Source: Yoonia sp. G8-12 (GTDB lineage Bacteria > Pseudomonadota > Alphaproteobacteria > Rhodobacterales > Rhodobacteraceae). Taken from it: 64,000 nt of DNA. Position numbers and translations under genes: made by a program. The notes under the pieces were generated by a model. It saw only the letters and a list, made by a program, of their open reading frames with translations. It searched no databases and was not told the origin of the DNA. Location: positions 1,488,001 through 1,552,000 of the forward strand of contig NZ_CP151762.1 in the NCBI RefSeq assembly GCF_038443675.1, in the 5' to 3' direction. Below are positions 8,904 through 17,024 of this stretch, in pieces (the first letter of the stretch is position 1; each line of letters begins with the position of its first letter).

Positions 8904-9414
8904 GGGGGCTAGCACAGCGCGGAGTATTTCAGCATTTTTGACAGACCTGTCGAACGGTGTTTGTTAAGTCTGTGCAGAAGATTAACCGCCCGATCCAGGG
9001 CTTGGATACGCTCAGATGCTCCCAAAGGCGCCCAACATTGCAGTCTGCACTCTGCTGCTGAGCACGCAAAACCAGCCAAGATCTGCACATTCGAAGTAGC
9101 TCAACACGTATAGAAAGCTCATGTCTCCGCCATCGCATCGGGGCTACATCTAAGAAAATGATCGTCAAATCCGCAATAGATCCACGAATGGCCGCTTTAG
9201 TGAAGCTGCGCCGCAGAGCCGGTCAGCTTGGCGAGTGCCAGCTTTGGGCCGTGAGTGGCATCGTCACAGGGGGGCGCCATCGCAACCTAGTCAGTCCTGT
9301 TCGTCATTGGGTCAAATCCAATATGAGGGCTTATCGCAAAGGTATACGATTGAGTTGGTGTAATCACGATCATCTTTGCTTACCTATGTTGGAAGTCCCA
9401 GCGAAGGAACTCCC
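8904..9414. other. 511-bp gap between diverging genes
   Basis: No frame here has a convincing start and composition. The stretch around 9185-9255 (ggccgctttag...gctgcgccgcagag) resembles the degenerate intergenic repeat seen at 5238 and 6555. The promoter of the 9415 gene must lie in the right half, but no clear -35/-10 is distinguished. Confidence 0.5.
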
Positions 9415-10281
9415 ATGTTCGACACCCCTCTGAACCACTTTAAGTCAGTCTTTGCACATAAGTTTTTCGTTGCGCCGTCCGACCGCAATTACTTCTTCGC
9501 AAGATTTGCAAAAACCTACGGTATAAATGAAGAATTCTGGTGGCAAGCGCTCCAAACAATCGAAAAGCTATTAAAGGCCGGCCTTGTTCTCAATGGGGTA
9601 TCGGTGAAGCGTGGATATAACCACAACATTGAAAAGCTTTGGAACAAACACAAAGAGGTATTCGGAGATTTAGCGGTAACCAATCTTACAAGGCCGGACA
9701 AACTAGTTGAAAGATTCTGGACCGATCACCCTCTTGAAAACTTGATTGCCAGAATGAACCAGATGGGACATCCCGACAGTCGTTACGGGCTTCTCTCTTA
9801 CAGCAACAACAACGATGATATGTTCAAATTCGATCAACTCGCCTTTGAACTCCGTCGAAGGACAATTGGCCTAGACTGGACAATTGGACGCGATTTTCCA
9901 GATGTGGAGCTTACAGAGTTTTATGGGCAACCCTACCGCAATGTCATCGTGCAACGCCCAGAACATCAAATTCGATCGATGAAGTCACCAACTGGTTCAA
10001 TCGAAGTTATAGGCGCCGAACTGGAAGATGTTATCCATTCTTGGAATTTTTCGTATTTTCGAAGTGATGCCGACTTGGAACGACCGACACCGCCAACGGT
10101 CGCACCCGCAATGGCCGGATTTGGAAACTCCTACCTTTACCTCCTCTGGGACAGCCTAAATGGCGGGGAGGTCACTGAACTTGCAAGGGAACAAGTTGAA
10201 TGGCTGCTGGGAAACATCCGGATTGGTCAAGACGCCCACAATGAATTTTCAAGAATACTGGCAGCGGATCGCGCAAACTGA
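9415..10281 (+). CDS. HEPN-like domain protein, function unknown
   Basis: A 288-residue protein. The ATG at 9415 has AAGGA 6 bp upstream and is preferred over an in-frame start at 9376. Residues about 15-80 have the look of a HEPN domain: RNYFFARFAKTYGINEEFWWQALQ, then IEKLLKAGLVLNG, then GYNHNIEKLW. This matches the helix pattern and the HD/HN-xx-LW motif of that fold. HEPN proteins are often RNases in toxin-antitoxin and phage-defence loci, but the classic Rx4-6H motif is not clear here. The C-terminal two-thirds are unrecognised. Codon use is AT-richer than chromosomal neighbours. The divergent position to the membrane-protein gene may be meaningful. Confidence 0.65.
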   Translation: MFDTPLNHFKSVFAHKFFVAPSDRNYFFARFAKTYGINEEFWWQALQTIEKLLKAGLVLNGVSVKRGYNHNIEKLWNKHKEVFGDLAVTNLTRPDKLVERFWTDHPLENLIARMNQMGHPDSRYGLLSYSNNNDDMFKFDQLAFELRRRTIGLDWTIGRDFPDVELTEFYGQPYRNVIVQRPEHQIRSMKSPTGSIEVIGAELEDVIHSWNFSYFRSDADLERPTPPTVAPAMAGFGNSYLYLLWDSLNGGEVTELAREQVEWLLGNIRIGQDAHNEFSRILAADRAN

Positions 10282-10393
10282 GGCAATGCTGCACTAACGA
10301 TCAAGGTCGGCTTTGGGGAGGCTGCATACAGCGGGGGTTGTAATGATCAAGGTCCGCTATGGGCCGTATGCCGGCTTTGACTGAAGCGGCGGA

Positions 10394-11914
10394 CTAAATC
10401 TCGACGGGCAGTTTTCTAGCATCGTGTTCAGCGAGGCGTTTCGCAAGTTCCTTTCTCTTCGCCAAAGTCTCGTAAAATTCTTGCGCCTCAATGTTGGTAT
10501 GAAAATCTGCGTCAGGCGCTAAACGTTGCACAGCCTCTTCGACCTCCGATAGCGTCACCCGGAAAAACTCCTTGCGCATATTTGCCGAATTGATCCGGTG
10601 GTCTGCGAACTCAGTGTGCAATGCCGCTTCAAGTGCTGGGGCCTTTTCTGAATATATCATCGCGTGTGTGTCGAACAAAAAGGGCACTGAAGCATCGCCC
10701 AACTCGCGAACACGCTCAGAGGGGTCAAGCCGTCTTGTTAGACCAATCTTCACAACATCATCACCGAACGAGCCTATATTTGAGATGACGTAAACGAAAC
10801 CACTCTTGGTTTTTTCAGCCATTGCTTGCGCTCGTTCAGTTTTTGCGTGGGCCTCAGCCAAAAGACTTTCGAGCTCTTGGATTCTTGCGCGATGTGCGTC
10901 AGACGTCACAGCGCCAAGTTCTGCTCGCGCTTTCTCCAAAAGCTGCTGGTAACGATCCTCTTCCTTTTGTGCGGATTTGGCTTCTTGCAAGAGACGCTTC
11001 TCCTCGCGCTCTAGGCGTGATGCCTCTGCGCGTTCATCACGTTCCAGCTTCAATTTTTCTCGATATTCGTGCGTAAGGTGTAGTTCTCGCAACTTAGCTC
11101 GCAAGTAGTCCTCAGAAATGATGACGTTGTTAGACGCATTCAGCTTGTCAATAGCATCACGTGCTCGAACAATCCGCTTTTCCATCGCTTGAACGTTGTT
11201 CCAACGGGTATTTGCTATCGCTGCCTCGCATTCATTGTTGAAGGCCCGCAACGTGATACGGACTGCGCGATTTATCATTGTTTCGCCCTTTTTCACACTA
11301 CCGTCAACGGTCCACTCCTTGGTGCCAAAGACCGCGGTTTTGCGTTTAACCATGTCCTTTTGGTCATCGCGGGTATCTTTAATCGCCGCTTTGAATGTTT
11401 CACTATCACCAAAATCAAAATGAGGTTCGTAGACCCCAAGTTCCGCTAGTGCCAGTCTTTCGTCGAAGATCGCTAGTTCACTTTTTAACCTGTCGTAAAT
11501 GACCCGCTTTTCTTTATAGCTTTCTTGCAGTTCGAGGATGTTATCTTGTGCTGCGCGGGCCTGACCGTTCAGCTTGGAAATCTTTGATTGAGCTTCATCA
11601 ACTTGGTTTTGACTAAGAGCTTTGAGCCGCTCTACTTCGGCTTCCATATCAACTATTGCGGCATAGCGTTGCAGCGCTTTGTCGTGCTCGGCTCGAGTGA
11701 TTTCTGCCCTTTTATTGGCTTCATCTTGAGCAATTTTAACTTCAGCGAGGCAGCTTTCTTTCAGCTTTTCTAAGTCTCTCTCTGCCTTTTCGGATGTTGC
11801 CAGCGCGGCCTTTTTGGCTCGACGTAAGCGAACGTAAAAAACTGGTGACGAAAGCGCCAACAAAATTAGTAAGACCACAAATAAGACGGGGATAAAATTC
11901 TGTGTTTGCTCCAT
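10394..11914 (-). CDS. DUF4041/T5orf172 coiled-coil protein with membrane anchor
   Basis: A 506-residue protein. A single N-terminal transmembrane helix (about residues 7-27) is followed by a long coiled coil (30-150). A DUF4041-like core (about 150-285) follows, then a second highly charged coiled coil (285-365). A C-terminal T5orf172 (GIY-YIG-related) domain covers about 372-445, with FVYVISNIGS and VVKIGLTRR marking the two motif strands. GIY-YIG relatives are nucleases, but the catalytic Glu is not certain here. An upstream GTG at 11938 could add 8 residues; the ATG at 11914 is preferred. Such proteins recur in variable regions and are suspected of phage defence. That role is inference. 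Confidence 0.82.
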   Translation of the reverse strand: MEQTQNFIPVLFVVLLILLALSSPVFYVRLRRAKKAALATSEKAERDLEKLKESCLAEVKIAQDEANKRAEITRAEHDKALQRYAAIVDMEAEVERLKALSQNQVDEAQSKISKLNGQARAAQDNILELQESYKEKRVIYDRLKSELAIFDERLALAELGVYEPHFDFGDSETFKAAIKDTRDDQKDMVKRKTAVFGTKEWTVDGSVKKGETMINRAVRITLRAFNNECEAAIANTRWNNVQAMEKRIVRARDAIDKLNASNNVIISEDYLRAKLRELHLTHEYREKLKLERDERAEASRLEREEKRLLQEAKSAQKEEDRYQQLLEKARAELGAVTSDAHRARIQELESLLAEAHAKTERAQAMAEKTKSGFVYVISNIGSFGDDVVKIGLTRRLDPSERVRELGDASVPFLFDTHAMIYSEKAPALEAALHTEFADHRINSANMRKEFFRVTLSEVEEAVQRLAPDADFHTNIEAQEFYETLAKRKELAKRLAEHDARKLPVEI

Positions 11915-12090
11915 GGCCTCATGGAAACACTCTCGCACTGATCATGCAACCTGCGATAGCTGTACGGGTGAGTTGACTGGAGCGAGCTTGCGGCGAATGT
12001 ATCCTTCGGCAGGCCGCGCCGCAGCATCCGGAAGGCAGGGGCAACGGCAGGTTTGGGCCGGAAGCGCTAAAAAACACTTCCGGAACTTGC

Positions 12091-12642
12091 TTAATCAAAA
12101 TTATGCAAGCATCGGTACACTGACCTCTCGGAGATACTTAGATTGACCGCAATCTCTCGTTTGCTGAGCCCTTCAGCCACGAGCTGTCTTACTTCAGCAG
12201 CTTTCCTTATTGCTGTCGGCTTCCGCCCCTTGTAGCGTCCTTCTGCTTTTGCTTTGGCAATACCTTCACGCTGCCGTTCTAGCATCATCTCTCGCTCGAA
12301 CTGAGCTACAGACCCCAACACATTCAGCATCAGCTTGCCTGTAGCGTTCTTAGTATCCAAGCCCAGATCAATGATTTTGAGCCCAACCCCTTTCTGCTCC
12401 AAATCTTCTACGATCTCGCCTAGATGTCGGACGGAACGGGCCAAACGATCAAGCTTCGTGACCACAAGCGTATCCCCTTCTCTGGAATAGCTCATAGCGT
12501 CCTTGAGAGCCTCCCTGAGCGCCACGGAGCTTATCTGCTCCTCATAGACCCTCTCGCACCCGATGGCCCTCAGTGACTCTCTCTGAGTCTCTATCGACGC
12601 CTTCTGTTCAAGGGTTGATGTACGTGCGTATCCAATGAGCAT
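12091..12642 (-). CDS. Serine recombinase (resolvase/invertase family)
   Basis: A 183-residue site-specific recombinase. The N-terminal catalytic domain has YARTSTLEQ with the nucleophile Ser around residue 9, VVTKLDRLARS, and GKLMLNVLGSVAQFEREMMLERQREG. The C-terminal part is a resolvase helix-turn-helix (RQLVAEGLSKREIAVNLSISERSVYRCL). The start at 12642 has a strong GGAGGG Shine-Dalgarno 7-8 bp away; 19 codons of frame upstream are ignored. Length is typical for Tn3-type resolvases. No terminal inverted repeats or transposase gene are nearby, so it probably acts on the element itself or on an invertible site not seen here. Confidence 0.92.
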   Translation of the reverse strand: MLIGYARTSTLEQKASIETQRESLRAIGCERVYEEQISSVALREALKDAMSYSREGDTLVVTKLDRLARSVRHLGEIVEDLEQKGVGLKIIDLGLDTKNATGKLMLNVLGSVAQFEREMMLERQREGIAKAKAEGRYKGRKPTAIRKAAEVRQLVAEGLSKREIAVNLSISERSVYRCLHNFD

Positions 12643-12942
12643 TATGATGCCCTCCTGTCTGCCAATGATGTTTAAGATGTTCTGGCGAGACTCTGCCAAA
12701 AGTCAGAACCCCATCCATCTGGCAGCTATTCTGCCGCAGCGCTGGGCATGACATACGGCCAAGGTCTATTGGCAGTCCTCAAACAGCCCTACCGACGAGG
12801 ACTTCACGTTCAGTTTTGAAGGGGTGGGGGTGTTTGGCAAGCGGACTTCAAAAAACGGGACTAAGGGTTGTTATTATTTATCCCCATCACAGCGGTCTTT
12901 CGAACGTAAATGCCTTTGGTGGTAAAGTGGTAAAGGAATGCC
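12643..12942. other. 300-bp gap upstream of the serine recombinase gene
   Basis: No credible gene is present. The stretch should hold the recombinase promoter. A short G-rich run (ggggtgggggtg, around 12822) and AT-rich DNA near 12870-12890 are the only notable points. Confidence 0.45.
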
Positions 12943-13173
12943 TTACTTTAGGTAGCCAATAAGAACACCAACACAGCCTGTCCCTAACAATCCAAAAAAT
13001 CCAATACTGAATATGACCCCACCCCGTGGGGCAAGCCATCCAAATCCGTTTGCCCAAACCCCAAACGACATAACAACAGAAAACAAGCCAAGGACGACAA
13101 CTAATGCACCCAAGAGCATCATCCCGATAGACAAATAGAACGCGATGTCGACAGTTTTGTAGAGATACTTCAT
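12943..13173 (-). CDS. Small membrane protein (hypothetical)
   Basis: A 76-residue, strongly hydrophobic protein. It has two clear transmembrane segments (about residues 9-36 and 50-74) joined by a Gly/Trp-rich loop (WANGFGWLAPRGG). Only a few charged residues are present, at the N-terminus and end. No family is recognised. The gene diverges from the small gene at 13239. It could be a holin-like, stress or simple cargo peptide; nothing in the sequence decides. Confidence 0.5.
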   Translation of the reverse strand: MKYLYKTVDIAFYLSIGMMLLGALVVVLGLFSVVMSFGVWANGFGWLAPRGGVIFSIGFFGLLGTGCVGVLIGYLK

Positions 13174-13238
13174 GTGTGTGGATTATCTGAGGGCAATCAA
13201 AGTGTCGACAGAATGCTTGGAATTAGGAGAAAGCGACC

Positions 13239-13475
13239 GTGAAATTGCCACCGAAAGCGAATACGGGATATAGCGTAGATCAGACGATAACAAGGGATGA
13301 GTGGGACTACGTCGAGGCCCATGGTGTTGAAATCGAAGGAATCGATTTTGAGGGATTCCTGAACGTTTGGCACCCAAATGGTGGCGAGCCGATGAGAATT
13401 GATGCAGATGCCCTTTGGGTTCTGTTATCAAAGCACTTCGGAAATAAATACTACAATCCTGCGGAGGATGAGTGA
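13239..13475 (+). CDS. Small acidic hypothetical protein
   Basis: A 78-residue protein from a GTG start with AGGAGA 9 bp upstream. It is acidic and rich in Trp/Tyr (DEWDYVEAHGVEIEGIDFEGFLNVWHPNGG), without signal peptide or membrane segments. It resembles the many small stand-alone proteins carried by islands, with no recognised domain. The clear ribosome binding site and protein-like composition argue that it is real. Confidence 0.5.
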   Translation: MKLPPKANTGYSVDQTITRDEWDYVEAHGVEIEGIDFEGFLNVWHPNGGEPMRIDADALWVLLSKHFGNKYYNPAEDE

Positions 13476-13937
13476 GTTTTCCAATTTCGCGTTGGAAATC
13501 ACCCCATTTCGTAACTTTCTCCGATTTCTATGGAACCTTTCCAGTTTTCATGCATCCAGCATCCGATTTTCTGCCAAGTGAATGCTAGGAGAGATCACAA
13601 AGCTTCAGGGCAGTAACATAGGCTACCGCTGATCGAGAACGACAGAGCGCACCAGATGCTTGATCAAGAGCGATTTAAGGAACCGAGTAACGTACGACAT
13701 GATACATGGTCGACCTCAGGGTGCAACAAAACAGACCTCTTCGGCAAAGGTAGGTTGGTTTCAACTGGCTCTTACAAAATCTCCACGATTATTGCGGTCA
13801 AAGATGCAGCTCTTAGCGTGCACAGTTATGCATAGGGGTAGGCATTAAGATAACCAATGTCAAAAAGAGGTACGTAGATGATGATGTATCATCCTTCTAA
13901 GCCCAGCCCAATGCGAAGACCTAATGAGTGATGAAGA
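13476..13937. other. 462-bp gap without a convincing gene
   Basis: A 62-codon plus-strand frame at 13660-13848 lacks a ribosome binding site and recognisable sequence. A perfect 6-bp inverted repeat (GATGAT-GT-ATCATC, 13880-13893) lies 44 bp beyond the stop of the polymerase-like gene, without a U-run. The stretch could hold an origin or terminator for that gene, but no iterons are visible. Confidence 0.45.
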
Positions 13938-15233
13938 CTACCCCTTAGTAACAAGCTTGGACTCGACGCCTGTTAGCTCTCGGAAGCTATCGCTAAAGAC
14001 TGTCTTTGCTGCATCAGCATCTTCAGCTCGGACAATAATACAGTCATGTACAGGAAGTGCAGGTATCTGCTGGTCTCTCTTCAGCCTAAGCAGCGTCATC
14101 ATCATGATGTCAGATTCGATTGCTTGTAGGGTAACTGAGTTCAATCCTTTCTCCCCCAACTGGTCCAGGATCGGAAAGCTTTCTTTGATTGCTTCAAGTA
14201 TGCGCTTCCTCTTTTGAGATAGGTACTCCCCTGAAGCGTGATCTATGTTTCCGCCAATACCAATAATAGTATTTATGACCTGCTTTACGTCTTTACGCTC
14301 AAGACCATCGAAGTCGTATAGGTCTTGGATCGGATCAAATTCTTTGCCAAGCAAACCATGGATGATGGTCAATTGGCATGCGGATATGTCAATCTCGACT
14401 ACGCCACTTCCATTGATTTCAATGTTCTTACGTTCATCGGCTTCCCAATTCAGGTATGACTTCCCTTCCGCGTAAAGCCTTCCCCCATGGTTCCAATCGA
14501 ACAATGGATCATCACCGTTATTGTATATTCTTCTAAGGTATGGCGCTGGGCCAAAGCTGAACGTCTGCTCAGCAAGGTACTCATTGATTTCGTTTACCTC
14601 GGTCTCACGTGCGATCTGTCCGGCTGTCCTTTTGAACTTCGCAGTTTCACGTCCCTTGTCGTCGCCGTGCTTGTCGGTTTTTACTATGATCGGTTTTCCC
14701 TTGGTCAACTCGCGCTGGAAATGACGATCTAAGCTCTCCGCTGTGATTCCATAGCTTTCGATGTACTCAATCAGCGTGTCAGTCGCGCGCAACCGAGTTG
14801 CCCATCGATATGAAGGGACATCAGGGTAATATTTTTTACCAACCCAATCGTCGGCACCTCTAAAACCGCCATGAATGTCGATCAACTTCATCTCGATCCA
14901 AGCGTCTCGTATGCTTTCAAAATGCCTCCGCTCACCAACGGTATTTTTGAAGTCCTCAGAAGTGATCTTCCGCCAACAATAGCCATCAGCTTCACTATTC
15001 AGTCTCGCCAACAAAAGGTCTGCCGTCAGCGCTCCCAATGTCGCTTCAAAGCGAAGTTTGACCTCTGCTTTGTGTTTTCGTTGCCTCTTCCCAGTCGCAT
15101 GCAGAAAATCAGTTGTCTTCTGAGATAGCTCAGCAACCGCTCGTTTCGCTTCGTCAGAGATTGGACGACGTTGCAGAGTCGCCATGTCCGCCTGACGTAA
15201 CATTGCCCCAACGGCTTCCTGTCCATCTTTCAT
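13938..15233 (-). CDS. Putative small family-A-type polymerase (palm motifs)
   Basis: A 431-residue protein from an ATG with GGAGG 6 bp upstream. The C-terminal half holds three motifs in the order of the PolA / T7 RNA polymerase palm and fingers. Motif A-like EIDISACQLTIIHG has its Asp at 282. Motif B-like RKDVKQVINTIIG has Arg313 and Lys317 spaced R-x3-K. Motif C-like PVHDCIIV has His396-Asp397. NHGGRLY (about 248-254) precedes motif A, as in other mobile-element relatives. The N-terminal ~220 residues are unrecognised, and no 3'-5' or 5'-3' exonuclease motif is seen. It may replicate the element or prime its DNA. The fold is inferred from motifs only; database names would probably be 'hypothetical protein'. 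Confidence 0.65.
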   Translation of the reverse strand: MKDGQEAVGAMLRQADMATLQRRPISDEAKRAVAELSQKTTDFLHATGKRQRKHKAEVKLRFEATLGALTADLLLARLNSEADGYCWRKITSEDFKNTVGERRHFESIRDAWIEMKLIDIHGGFRGADDWVGKKYYPDVPSYRWATRLRATDTLIEYIESYGITAESLDRHFQRELTKGKPIIVKTDKHGDDKGRETAKFKRTAGQIARETEVNEINEYLAEQTFSFGPAPYLRRIYNNGDDPLFDWNHGGRLYAEGKSYLNWEADERKNIEINGSGVVEIDISACQLTIIHGLLGKEFDPIQDLYDFDGLERKDVKQVINTIIGIGGNIDHASGEYLSQKRKRILEAIKESFPILDQLGEKGLNSVTLQAIESDIMMMTLLRLKRDQQIPALPVHDCIIVRAEDADAAKTVFSDSFRELTGVESKLVTKG

Positions 15234-15385
15234 AGTATCCTCCACCTCTCACTTACTCGCTTCATGTTTCGAAGACTTCAGGGCTCAAGCTTTATTGCAA
15301 TCCAAAGCGCCAGCATTCAAGGTGTTGGCCTTTACGGGGGCCAAATCAAGCTCCTTTGGATCGGTCTAAAGCACTGATATATAAT

Positions 15386-16660
15386 CTATTTCTTGTTTGG
15401 ACTGATCTCTGAGTCCGAAGATATATCGGGATACGACAACTCCTCAATCGCTTCCATTTTTCGTTGAAGTGTCGTGCCGCCTGAATAGAGCCCATACGTC
15501 ATGGTCTGTTTCTCATGACCTAAAATATCGGCTGCAACCCCTTCAGGAACGCCAGCATTTTCAAGTTGCGTTGCAACAGTCTTTCGAATGCTATGAAAAA
15601 CGCGATCCGTACCGAAGCCAAGTCCTCTCTTCAGCGTTCCAAACCGCTTTCCAACTGCGTTTGATCTGTCACCATACTTGTTGAATGTCAGTCCACTTAG
15701 TAGATAGCCGTCACTGCTTTTCGATTTCAGTTCTTGAACACATGATCGAAGTTGGGAATGGATCGGGATCGTTCGATGACCTGCTGAAGATTTGGCGTCT
15801 GTAATCGTCAAGGAATCGTCAGAAACATCTTCAACCTTCAAGGAGCAGATTTCCTCAATCCGGCAACCTGTCCACATGGCGATCCTGATCAAATCAGATA
15901 GGCTTTGATCCTGCTTTTCCTCTGCCGCTTCAAGCAGTCTACAAATCTCGTCGGGTTCGAAGTGCTTCCTTTTTGAATTGGTTTCCTCTTTGCCCTGACT
16001 TCCCTTCCCTGCAAAACTAATTGCAAAAGGTCGGTCTTCGCGGTCAATGTATCCTGATCGATCCAGAAAGCCCCAATAACCGCGACAAGCCGATAGGATA
16101 CGAGAGACGGTACCCGTTTTTAACCCATGTTCGGTAGTAAGCTTGTACGCCCAGCGCTCGACGTCACGCTTCCGGACTTGATGGGAATACGGAAAATTCT
16201 TAGCGAAACGGAGTATATCTGACCGCTTCATGTCGATTGTTTTGCTGTCATTCCTGAGTGTTCCCAACCACTCCTCAAGGTGCTCTTGAAGTGGTAGTGA
16301 CGTTCCTTCAACAACGAGCTGGAACGTGTCAGCGGTTTCCTTCGACTCTGAAGCAATCTCTTCGTATTTATCAGCTAACAGCCCCTGATAGATCTCTTCT
16401 TCGTATTTATTGCGCTGGGCATAGTCCTTTCGCCACTCCAAAGCCAAGGCGTCTAAAGCATCACTAGACCCAGATCTGACCGCCTCGAACTCGGCCTTCC
16501 ATCCGGCCACTACAGAGAGGACAAGTCGCTCAGCTTCAGTTTGGCTTTCAGTTTCAAGCGATTTGAGGAACCGCCGCTTGCCATAGTGCCGCTGCAGGTC
16601 CTTCGGGACCTCAAGAATTGCATACCAACGACGGCGACGTTTTTCTAAAAATCTGGGCAT
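15386..16660 (-). CDS. Tyrosine-family integrase of the element
   Basis: A 424-residue phage-type integrase. An N-terminal arm/SAM-like DNA-binding part (about 1-190) precedes the catalytic domain. The catalytic set is complete: Arg267 (TGCRIEE), Lys290 (TDAKSSAG), His356 and Arg359 (HSIRKT), His382 (LGHEKQ), with the nucleophile Tyr at 392 (GLYSGG). The ATG at 16660 is taken because the next conserved residues (RRRRWYAILEVPKDL) follow directly. A longer frame to 16702 would run through the arm-type repeats. It is transcribed leftwards into the element from beside attR. The repeats overlap its leader, so integrase may repress its own gene. Confidence 0.94.
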   Translation of the reverse strand: MPRFLEKRRRRWYAILEVPKDLQRHYGKRRFLKSLETESQTEAERLVLSVVAGWKAEFEAVRSGSSDALDALALEWRKDYAQRNKYEEEIYQGLLADKYEEIASESKETADTFQLVVEGTSLPLQEHLEEWLGTLRNDSKTIDMKRSDILRFAKNFPYSHQVRKRDVERWAYKLTTEHGLKTGTVSRILSACRGYWGFLDRSGYIDREDRPFAISFAGKGSQGKEETNSKRKHFEPDEICRLLEAAEEKQDQSLSDLIRIAMWTGCRIEEICSLKVEDVSDDSLTITDAKSSAGHRTIPIHSQLRSCVQELKSKSSDGYLLSGLTFNKYGDRSNAVGKRFGTLKRGLGFGTDRVFHSIRKTVATQLENAGVPEGVAADILGHEKQTMTYGLYSGGTTLQRKMEAIEELSYPDISSDSEISPNKK

Positions 16661-16683
16661 TACCACACACGTAAACCACACAC
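16661..16683 (+). repeat. Right arm-type repeats at the integrase start
   Basis: TACCACACAC (16661) and AACCACACAC (16674) are 13 bp apart, in the same orientation and spacing as 5086/5099. They abut the integrase ATG, so binding there could regulate the gene as well as build the recombination complex. Confidence 0.6.
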
Positions 16684-16745
16684 GCTTGCTGTCGAATCCC
16701 ATTGATTTATAAGCATTTCAAGATGTTACTTTACGTCAGCGGAAC

Positions 16746-16763
16746 ATCCCACCTCCTCCGCCA
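16746..16763 (+). repeat. attR: right copy of the 18-bp attachment core
   Basis: Identical to 5007-5024; this is the displaced original 3' end of tRNA-Ser. It lies 86 bp upstream of the integrase start. Confidence 0.92.
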
Positions 16764-17024
16764 CTGCCTTCAAAGTGGATCGCCCATCAAGGAATAGCCC
16801 CATCGGGGTTAGGTGAATTCTGCGTTTTTCAATGCCTTAGCGACAAGGCATCTGCGCCGGCTCGCAGCGCAAAACCAATTACCGTGCCAAAGCTGTGAAA
16901 GCGGGCGTCGTTTCCTCCCCAGACGCACATTTTATCGCGTTTCCGGATTTGCGCGCTCCATAAGGTCGATTTGACCTTTTCCCTGATCCGGTCCACTCTT
17001 ACAGCGTTCAAGTTAGGTAGTTTC

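Larger units (their letters stand above)
5007..16763. mobile_element. Integrative element inserted in the tRNA-Ser 3' end
   Basis: The element lies between direct copies of ATCCCACCTCCTCCGCCA (5007-5024 and 16746-16763), 11,739 bp apart. A phage-type tyrosine integrase gene sits beside the right copy. Short tandem repeats flank both ends, base composition is visibly more AT-rich than the flanks, and many genes are unknown. The left copy restores a full tRNA; the right copy is the displaced remnant. No structural phage, conjugation or plasmid-partition genes are recognised. It is therefore a small genomic island or satellite-like element carrying recombination, polymerase-like and possible defence cargo. 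Confidence 0.93.

Noticed and set aside
8929..9168. 79-codon minus-strand frame between diverging genes
   Set aside because: It overlaps degenerate intergenic repeat DNA and lacks a credible start.
12091..12642. Possible transposon around the serine recombinase
   Set aside because: No transposase gene and no terminal inverted repeats or target duplication were found next to it.
13660..13848. 62-codon plus-strand frame in the element
   Set aside because: No ribosome binding site, no recognisable sequence and odd composition; reported only as part of a gap.
16832..16851. 7-bp stem-loop (ATGCCTT/AAGGCAT) as terminator of the tRNA
   Set aside because: No U-run on either strand and it is far from both the tRNA and the next gene.
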